Positions 62,498-64,000 of a stretch of DNA of 64,000 nt are shown in pieces (position 1 is the first letter of the stretch; each line of letters begins with the position of its first letter). This DNA is from Coriaria nepalensis (Eukaryota; Streptophyta; Magnoliopsida; Cucurbitales; Coriariaceae). A program made the translations under genes and the position numbers. The notes below the pieces were generated by a model, which saw nothing but the letters and a program-made list of their open reading frames with translations, did not search any database and was not told the origin of the DNA. The stretch covers positions 1,927,001 to 1,991,000 of the forward strand of contig CP114482.1 in assembly GCA_027186245.1 (NCBI GenBank), written 5' to 3'.

Positions 62498-64000
62498 TTA
62501 TACATGCTCGTCTATGACAAGTCTAACCTTATTTAAAGACTCTTTAAATGCTTGCCAAGCAACCATATAATGATCCTGAGAAATCATACCTTCTTCAACA
62601 ACCTGCATTGCTCTTCTGCACAAGTGATCGAACCATTGAATCGGGTTTGTAATATCAATTACATTGGATCCAAGACCCGGTACATAAAGCCGCTTAAAAT
62701 CCTTCCTCCATCTTGAGAGAATATACTGACTAGGTATTTCTTCTACGCCGTTATAGTTAAGTATACACAATGAATGGCGGCAGAGGTAGCCTTTGTAGTT
62801 GTAGCAGCCACATATGCAACGAACTTCTGCTCCGGCTTTATCATAAATAACCTCGAAGTCTCGGAGAATTTCTTCTCCCTCTCGTTCTTTGACAAGATAT
62901 ATTATGATTGGTCCGTTTGTGTGAACTTGTGTAATGTTGAAACATGATGACATCATCGCCACCTCATCTTGGAATTTGTTAAATAGTTCGTTCGTGTAAA
63001 GTTTAGAGAGCTGCACCTCATAATAGCACCTTGTTTTCAATAAGGGGGTTGATTCCTTAGACTTGAGATCATCAAGAGACTCTTTCTGGTGTTTTTTTTC
63101 TAAGACCGAATCGTATATCTTGAAAAATTCTTTCAGGGAAGTTTGTTTTTGTACATAACCATGAAAGAAAGGGCTTATGGGCACACCCTCATCGGAGCTT
63201 AACATTCCGGCAAAGAAGGTGTCTTTTACAAAAATCGGGACCCATCTCTCTCGATCTTCAAACAAATTCTGAAGCCAATCATGATGTTTTATTCCGAACT
63301 GTTGGATCATTTCCTCCCAACCCAACTCAAACTCTTCCAATTTTACACTGTTATATACAACTCTACTTAACACAAGCTGAAACGCCTCAAAATTCTGCAA
63401 CTCTTTGAAATTATCAAGAATGCTTTGCATAATTTTCGATAAACAAAGACGATGGTGGGCCCGGGGAAAAACCTCCCCAATTGCACCTCGGATCAATTTA
63501 TCAAACCGATCTGTAATGATAGTTTGGGGCGTCCGGCCAGACATACAAGTCAACCATGTCCTAAAAAGCCAAACATATGTTTCGAATGATTTGTCAGAAA
63601 GCAGACCACAACCCAGTAAAATAGATTGTCCATGATGATTAACTCCAACAAATACAAAGAGTGGAATTTCAAAATCTCTAGATAAACATGTTGTATCGAA
63701 TAAAACTACATCCCCAAAGTAATCATATGCAGCTCGGGATCTTGAATCTATCCAAAAGACATTTCTCAAATACCCTTCTTCATTAAGATCCACCACGTAA
63801 AAGAAATTCGGGTTTGTAAGCTGAGCTTGAGAAAAAAACTTGTGAATTACTTGCCCGTCTCCTTTTTCGAGCTTTAAGTGCTTAGATCCATAGATACAGT
63901 CGATATAATTAGATTCTCCTTCAATAGAGCCTGAGGCTGCACATCCCACGGGACTCAGAACCGATGTTCTATACAACTTGATCGTTCTTACCTCAACATC
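62498..64000 (-). CDS. FAR1-related sequence protein (FRS), C-terminal part
   Basis: The frame is open from the right edge (64000) to the stop at 62498, 500 residues; the N-terminal FAR1 zinc finger lies beyond the window. A MULE-transposase-type domain is seen in NPNFFYVVDLNEEGYLRNVFW, SRAAYDYFGDVVLFDTT, PLFVFVGVNHHGQSILLGCG and TIITDRFDKLIRGAIGEVFP. Near the end a SWIM zinc finger reads CICGCYNYKGYLCRHSLCIL. FHY3/FAR1-family proteins are domesticated Mutator-like transposases that act as nuclear transcription factors in light signalling. The ending and position suggest a member near FRS8, from memory. The stop is about 90 bp from the PPR stop on the opposite strand, so the genes converge. 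Confidence 0.9.
   Translation of the reverse strand, partial: DVEVRTIKLYRTSVLSPVGCAASGSIEGESNYIDCIYGSKHLKLEKGDGQVIHKFFSQAQLTNPNFFYVVDLNEEGYLRNVFWIDSRSRAAYDYFGDVVLFDTTCLSRDFEIPLFVFVGVNHHGQSILLGCGLLSDKSFETYVWLFRTWLTCMSGRTPQTIITDRFDKLIRGAIGEVFPRAHHRLCLSKIMQSILDNFKELQNFEAFQLVLSRVVYNSVKLEEFELGWEEMIQQFGIKHHDWLQNLFEDRERWVPIFVKDTFFAGMLSSDEGVPISPFFHGYVQKQTSLKEFFKIYDSVLEKKHQKESLDDLKSKESTPLLKTRCYYEVQLSKLYTNELFNKFQDEVAMMSSCFNITQVHTNGPIIIYLVKEREGEEILRDFEVIYDKAGAEVRCICGCYNYKGYLCRHSLCILNYNGVEEIPSQYILSRWRKDFKRLYVPGLGSNVIDITNPIQWFDHLCRRAMQVVEEGMISQDHYMVAWQAFKESLNKVRLVIDEHV

Overview
The window is nuclear DNA of a eudicot plant. The genes have GT-AG introns in AT-rich introns and spacers, and the families are typical of flowering plants: phospholipase D alpha, an SD2-type lectin receptor kinase, a TT2-like R2R3-MYB, TOO MANY MOUTHS, a DYW-class PPR protein, FAR1-related and DAYSLEEPER-like domesticated transposases, and Ty1/copia retrotransposons. 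The species cannot be named from the sequence. All gene models were built by hand from splice sites and reading phase; no alignment was run.

Layout. 1-8.5 kb: the 3' end of a PLD alpha gene, a small basic membrane protein gene, a four-exon DUF4050-type gene and a mitochondrial small heat-shock protein gene. 8.8-16.5 kb (minus strand): an intact SD2-5-like receptor kinase followed by a decayed paralogue carrying a solo LTR. 17.3-24.4 kb: a chloroplast gene resembling PIFI, head to head with a broken chloroplast-type FAD5/ADS desaturase pseudogene, then an intact four-exon desaturase with a copia LTR in its last intron. 26.1-27.5 kb: an R2R3-MYB with the bHLH-interaction signature. 28.4-42.6 kb is a transposon-rich tract. 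It holds a foldback element, an old copia element with a younger copia element (534-bp LTRs, CTTTC target duplication) inserted in it, a decayed plastid matK fragment, CACTA transposase debris and short tandem and inverted repeats. 42.8-44.5 kb: a second intact desaturase. 44.7-47.9 kb: a GC-rich block and a 2.66-kb element with roughly 420-bp terminal inverted repeats. 48.7-64 kb is gene-dense: TMM, a golgin-like pseudogene fragment, a chloroplast type I DnaJ (11 exons), a DAYSLEEPER-like hAT-derived gene, a DYW PPR gene and the 3' part of a FAR1-related gene running off the right edge.

How the genes relate. The desaturase/PIFI region concerns chloroplast lipid and electron-transport functions. 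The desaturases form a small family with one dead plus-strand copy that still has a transit-like N-terminus, and two intact minus-strand copies without one. The two intact copies share a coding insertion where the dead copy has an intron. From memory, the left genes resemble the Arabidopsis At3g157xx-159xx neighbourhood and the right genes resemble At1g80010-80080. That is recall and needs a synteny check. No prokaryote-like system, CRISPR array or rRNA gene was seen. The novelty is in repeat structures and in gene birth and decay.
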